A stretch of DNA of 64,000 nucleotides from Conoideocrella luteorostrata (taxonomy: Eukaryota > Ascomycota > Sordariomycetes > Hypocreales > Clavicipitaceae): contig JASWJB010000044.1 of NCBI GenBank assembly GCA_032433595.1, forward strand, positions 62,001 to 126,000. The letters are read 5' to 3'. The translations under genes were made by a program, and so were the position numbers. The notes under the pieces are model-generated. The model had not been told where the DNA came from. It ran no database searches and saw nothing but the letters and a program-made list of their open reading frames with translations. Below are positions 59,321 through 64,000 of the stretch, in pieces (within the stretch, counting starts at the first letter, position 1; each line of letters opens with the position of its first letter).

Positions 59321-62300
59321 TCAAGCACCCGGTGGCTTCCACATCCACCAGAAGAGGGAGTTCGGAGAGATGATGATATTCCTTCCATCTGTGATGGTTG
59401 CGCAGCTCGTCACGTGTAATCTAATCCGGAGCCAAATATTGGCTTGGCATTCAGATCCCAGCAAATATTAAACAATAATATGATCACAATAGGAGACAAT
59501 AGGCAAGCAAGCGTGGAGCCTGCGATTTCAAACATCGAGCCCGACCTAACCCAAAACGTGTTAAGGTACTCCACCACCCATTGCAAGGAAGAAGTACCTT
59601 TATAGTCTCTGGCTATATCAGCAGTGTTCACCACGTAGCTAGCTGCCGCGTCGCGGCCTTCCCTCTTGACTGGAGCATCTCCAGACGGCCGAATGTGCGT
59701 TTCTAGCAATATTATAGGACCTTTATAGGACCTAGCAACTTATCTAAAATAGCAGTATTATCAAAGCTACTATGGCTTGAAAGGGGCAATTTGTTCCCCC
59801 CGCAAAAACCCTTGTAAATACCTGCATTCAAAGGCTAAGATTGATACGTATCGCTTCTTTGGCATCGGACTGGACTCTAACCATAGTCTTCGCGCCGGAT
59901 CGTAAGCTTTGATAGCAGCTGGCTTTCGTGATAGCAAAGCCCCTCTAATCTTTGATAATCCTTGAGAGCATTAAATGCGTCTTTAATCGTGAGTTCCCGC
60001 TATTAAATAGGACTTTCCAAAGTAAAAGAGGGAGGCAAGGGATGGCAGGAAGTAAGGTTCTTGATGATGTGTTATGTGTTGAAAAGCGTTGAAAAGCGCG
60101 ATTCGAGCGTACTGTTGCGGGCGTTCACGGCATGCAGCGCTGCACGCATTGCGAGGCTGGCGACGAGGCTAGAAACATAAAAGGTACTTCATCCCTACAA
60201 TAGGTGGTGGGGCACGTAAAACATTTCGGGTTAGGTGGGGCTCGATGTTTGAAATGGGAAGGCTCGATGCGTGTGTGTCCCAAGGGAATCTGGGCTGCAA
60301 AGGAGGCGTCCAATTTGTTAATTCGAGCATCGGCTGAAGGAGGGTGCTCGGTGCTCGGTACATGTGGCGCCGGCGTAGGCCGCAAATACGTAGAGGCGAA
60401 TAATATAATGTATGACGGCATCGATATGCTTGAGCCGCGGAATGACACAGAGCCGCCAGCCTCGTATCACGCAGCCTAACCTCACAACCTTGTAAGCCAG
60501 CCGTGGCGGGTCGCGGCATCGGCGCGAACAAATCCGTCAGCCGACGCAGAAGCACTGTTTGAACTCGAGAGGTTGATCGAGAAGAAGCGCGAGCAGATCG
60601 CTCGGATCCAACATCCACGAATGCCATGTTTGACAAAGCGTTAATAGACCAGCGCGTGTCCGATATCGACCTGCATCAAATTCAGAAACACGTTCCAACT
60701 TCAGTATGGGGCGGAGCCATCCACAGAGCGCCGGCCGCTTCTTGTCCGATGTGCGTGGCGCCAGGTGGGGCTTCCGCAATTCCAAATAGCTAGCGCAAGT
60801 ATATTGATAAGAACTAACCGCGAGACATACTAGTATGTATACTCCGTATGCCTTGATCTGATTTGTTGATAGCTCCCCCTTGCGTCACATTTCCGAGACA
60901 ATCACAAAATGAGGCTGTGCCAACTCTCACCGATAGTTTCACCCCCCGACGGTTGCATGGGTTATTGGCAATAATTGCCGTGCCGGAAGAGTCTTTAGTA
61001 GGACCTACACTTTTACTCTTTTTGGCAGAGCGGAACGTTTGCAACACGAACACGTGCTCGTCGTTCCGTATATTGTCCATTGGTAAACTCCTACATTAAC
61101 GACTGCACCGGTATAAGCAACGGGATGAACTAGTAGGGGGCCGAAACCGTGTACGTCGGCGGAGGCACCACCCTGCATGTAGGCCTTTAACAAGCATACA
61201 ACCGTGGTGGTAGATTAAAAATCGACCAGGGTTACTCATCGCCGTCTTCGCCACTACCCGTTGCTGTGTCCTTGTTCCCCAGCCTACGGATGTCCGAGAG
61301 GGTTGTCCTATTCTACACCGTGTCCACGACGATCTCCACGGACTTGGCGAGTCCATGTTCGTGTCCGAGCCTGTCATAATGTATTGGTGGTGGTTATAAT
61401 CACCCCGCATCAGAGCTAGTTCTTTTTCTACGACAAAGTGTATGATCCAGAGCTGGCCTAGTGAGCCTCGTTATTTCTTTGAGGTTCGGCGCTCCGCGCA
61501 TGGAAGTCTTTGGTGATGACTGGCACACAATTGCATATATGTCTGTGAGGAAAACCCGTGCTTGATGGTGGACACCCTGGGGCTATTGTACGCGGTCCCA
61601 GTGACTATTCCCTCCATGAATTCAGTTGTCTTAGGCTCGTCTTTCATCGGTTCCTTACACTCTAAAATTACGTTAGATACCCATTGTAGATTAGGGTCTT
61701 GCTGCCGACTATGCTAACGTTCGGCCCTGAGTTGCCGACCGTATGGAAAGGCTTCTGTCTCTATGACAGCGTGTCTTTGGGACTTCTCTATGGATATACC
61801 TGTGCTATATCTTATTCTTGCAGTCCTATGCACCGTCTCATATACCTGCCACGTTATCGTCGAGCTGTGTTTCTGGGGTAAGAGCGGGGCGAGCACATGG
61901 TCTGCTGCACGAAGATGCCGGTGTCATCCGTAATAACTGCGGAGAGACCCATGTTGAAGCCGTCCTCCTCCACTCTTGTGCCGATTGGTGCTGTGTAGAA
62001 GTTTGGCATGACCGTATTTGACGTCCTCTTGACGTCTGCTGTAAGGCCCTTGTCCATGCTTCCCGCCACGGACTCTCTCATCATTGCTTGCGCCCGCCCT
62101 TGCGCGATTTTTAAGGGTCCCCGGTCAACCACCCGTGTGCCAACATGATCCCGTTCGCCACTTGTTAATGATGTTGGTTCAGTCCACATGCTGACACGCA
62201 CCTGCCCCTGAGGTCCAATAGCTCCCGAGCCGGCTCATCGTCAGTGCTCCAGCCAGACCCTCAAGCCGGTGCTGCTTCCCGCTACCAAAACCGGGTGCGG

Positions 62301-63476
62301 AACCCGACTAGTACCTCCATTCACGGGATTCTACTCCCATTCAAGTCGTAACAGGGTTTCTTAACGTCTTTCTTCCTCCTGGTGTACGAAACCGGACGAA
62401 AAGGGACCCTCTCGTGGACGTGTCTTACGAAAAACGAACTAGCTCTATCGCGGAGCAATTCTGACTACTCTTCGCCTATGACGGGATTGCGCCCTAGCAC
62501 AGGGATGTCTTTGAATCCATGAACGCTGTGCATATGACGATTGCGATTTCAATATCATCTACATATATTCACCTAGATCTAGTAGAAATGACGAGATTCG
62601 TAGCATAAGTTCGGCAAATCGTTTGGTTGCATGTGATTGCTCGTGACGCGCCGGAGGCGCCAAGCATCAAGCCTCTAATGGCGGCACATCGACCGGAACA
62701 TGGTATTTCCTTTGCAAGGCCTGTTTCATTGGTAACTACCCGTTCCAACTTCTTGAGAAGACTAGTTTGAAGCTGTACAACTCGTAGGTAGAGTGGCCGC
62801 AGCATCTCATGCGTTGACTGAAGCGTAGTGGAATACAGGATGCACAGGGTGAAGTCCCACGCCGGAGATGAATTATAACCGTGGACTGACGGAAACGAAG
62901 CAATTAAGGAAAGTAATCGCATCGACCTGGGCCATCAAACCTGCCAGGTTAGGTTGCGCAACGCTTCAAGCATGGTTCGTAACGACGCCGCCGAAACATC
63001 TTTAGGGGTTAGGGTTGTGAGAGTGCCATGTAAGTCTATCTTCTTTTTTTTTTTTTACTCATATGCTCATTCAATCTACTATCATGGTGTTGACTAGCAG
63101 AATGAATAAAAATCCTTCAGAGCGATTGGTTGCAAGTTCCTACCATGGTTTACTTGCGGTTGTGACGCATATGTCGTCTCTGAGACACATACGACGCTAA
63201 GGGAAATCCATTCGTACATCAGACTATCTGCAGGATAGCGTAGCATCGGTGACACCGGCGCTGGCCATACGAGAGGGTGTTGGCCTGTGAACGCACATGA
63301 AGACATCATGAACTCGATGCGCCAACAAAGAAGAACGCCAATGGAGTGGAATATCACGAAAAAAAAAATGTATATAGAATGTTTTGTCGTCATGCCAATC
63401 CAATTCCTTCAGTGGAATGTATTTTGCAGATTCAATTATCAAACATTTAAGAAGCAAACCGAGAGCCTCTGCAGCC
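59321..63476. other. Gene-free region near the right edge
   Basis: No supported gene over about 4 kb. A minus-strand open stretch at 61854-62201 reads coherently in places but matches no family I know. A TACTCCGTA 9-mer lies at 60840-60848. Confidence 0.35.
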
Positions 63477-64000
63477 ATGAAATGCTTCATCACATCTACT
63501 TTGGCCGTTGCCGCATCGCTGGCGCATGTCGGCTACGCTGAGAAATTGCCTCCTCAAATTCCCACAAATGGGCAAATTGGTGCCCTGGATTTTCCAGTTG
63601 TCTGCAAGGTGCCAATTCTTGGAAATATCGCATTTGACTTTTACGGTACAGCCACAGCCCCGGTCAATGTTGCGTCTGGACAACAAATGTACTACACGGA
63701 CTTTGCGGCCGCTCTTAAAATACCCAAGCTTTTCACTCAGTTGGGATCTTTCATTGGAGGTACGCAGGCGTCAGCTCTAGTGTATGCAAATCTGAGGCTG
63801 AAGAATACCTCACCGGCAATGTTCGCCGTCTTCCCGAACGGACTGCTGCTTGAAAACATCACTTTCCCCACAAAGGGCGAAATTCTCGACGTCCACGTTC
63901 CAAGAGATGGCGTGCTTCCTCCGATGGGACCTGTCACGGCAGGCCAACCCAACCAAGAGAGCATCCTCTTCCTCGATAGCGTTAACATCACAATCAACGT
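63477..64000 (+). CDS. Secreted protein of unknown function, 3' end beyond window
   Basis: An open frame from the ATG at 63477 runs 174 codons to the window edge without a stop. It starts with a clear signal peptide (MKCFITSTLAVAASLAHVGYA). The mature part is beta-rich (ALDFPVVCKVPILGNIAFDF, SALVYANLRLKNTSPAMFAVF), with one early Cys. The order, a short Cys-x-VP-x-LG start and then alternating strands with Gly, Thr and Val, recalls secreted beta-sandwich proteins such as bacterial DUF6801, but this is only a resemblance. The gene is partial, and an intron downstream cannot be excluded. Confidence 0.6.
   Translation, partial: MKCFITSTLAVAASLAHVGYAEKLPPQIPTNGQIGALDFPVVCKVPILGNIAFDFYGTATAPVNVASGQQMYYTDFAAALKIPKLFTQLGSFIGGTQASALVYANLRLKNTSPAMFAVFPNGLLLENITFPTKGEILDVHVPRDGVLPPMGPVTAGQPNQESILFLDSVNITIN

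Noticed and set aside
61854..62201. 115-codon minus-strand open frame
   Set aside because: It reads partly coherently (VITDDTGIFVQQ) but I recognise no family and the flanks are full of stops. It could be a relic, but this is unsupported.
1..64000. CRISPR arrays, rRNA and tRNA genes
   Set aside because: The sequence is fungal nuclear DNA. I saw no spaced direct-repeat array, no rRNA signature and no convincing tRNA T-loop/acceptor pair by eye; a covariance-model scan would be needed to exclude tRNAs.

Overview
The window looks like a nuclear segment of a filamentous ascomycete, probably a Sordariomycete close to Hypocreales. The evidence is short (about 45-90 bp) GT-AG introns with CTAAC-like branch sites, HET, Zn2Cys6, Clr5 and Egh16-like families, and Copia and hAT relics carrying C:G to T:A changes that resemble repeat-induced point mutation (RIP). 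The Egh16-like appressorium gene and several secreted products would suit a pathogen of insects, nematodes or plants. The species cannot be fixed from sequence alone.

Layout. 1-3.9 kb is gene-free and holds a dispersed LTR-like repeat and one copy of an 83-bp mobile element. 3.9-6.6 kb is a multi-exon Clr5/ankyrin gene. 7.9-8.9 kb (minus) is a decayed phosphotransferase-like gene. 9.9-10.9 kb (minus) is an intact four-exon Egh16-like secreted gene. 14.7-16.7 kb (minus) is a phase-perfect six-exon CorA-like transporter broken by two in-frame TAG codons, with a Copia solo LTR 7 bp past its stop. 17.8-19.3 kb is a HET gene with two in-frame stops. 20.3-23.5 kb is a divergent pair: a Zn2Cys6 regulator and a peroxiredoxin-like gene. 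25.1-25.9 kb (minus) encodes a protein of about 21 octapeptide repeats. 26.3-29.6 kb (minus) is an intact HET-NB-ARC-TPR (NLR-type) gene. 32.7-38.2 kb is a transposon graveyard surrounding a secreted M43 metalloprotease gene (34.0-35.4 kb). 40.6-44.1 kb is an alpha/beta-hydrolase-TPR gene lacking both the nucleophile serine and an NB domain. 45.4-50.3 kb holds an APC permease, a small cysteine-rich secreted protein and an alpha/beta hydrolase. 51.4-52.2 kb (minus) is a secreted coiled-coil repeat protein. 57.7-59.2 kb (minus) is a secreted AttH/CrtC-type protein. A secreted-protein gene runs off the right edge.

Together this reads as accessory, low-gene-density territory: self/non-self recognition genes (two HET loci, one NLR, one NLR-like architecture) mixed with secreted proteins and mobile-element debris. 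No operon-like or biosynthetic cluster logic is evident. The two most unusual signals are an 83-bp TG...CA element with 5-bp target duplications, one copy of which splits a hAT reading frame exactly, and a set of genes whose only defects are in-frame stop codons, nearly all TAG.
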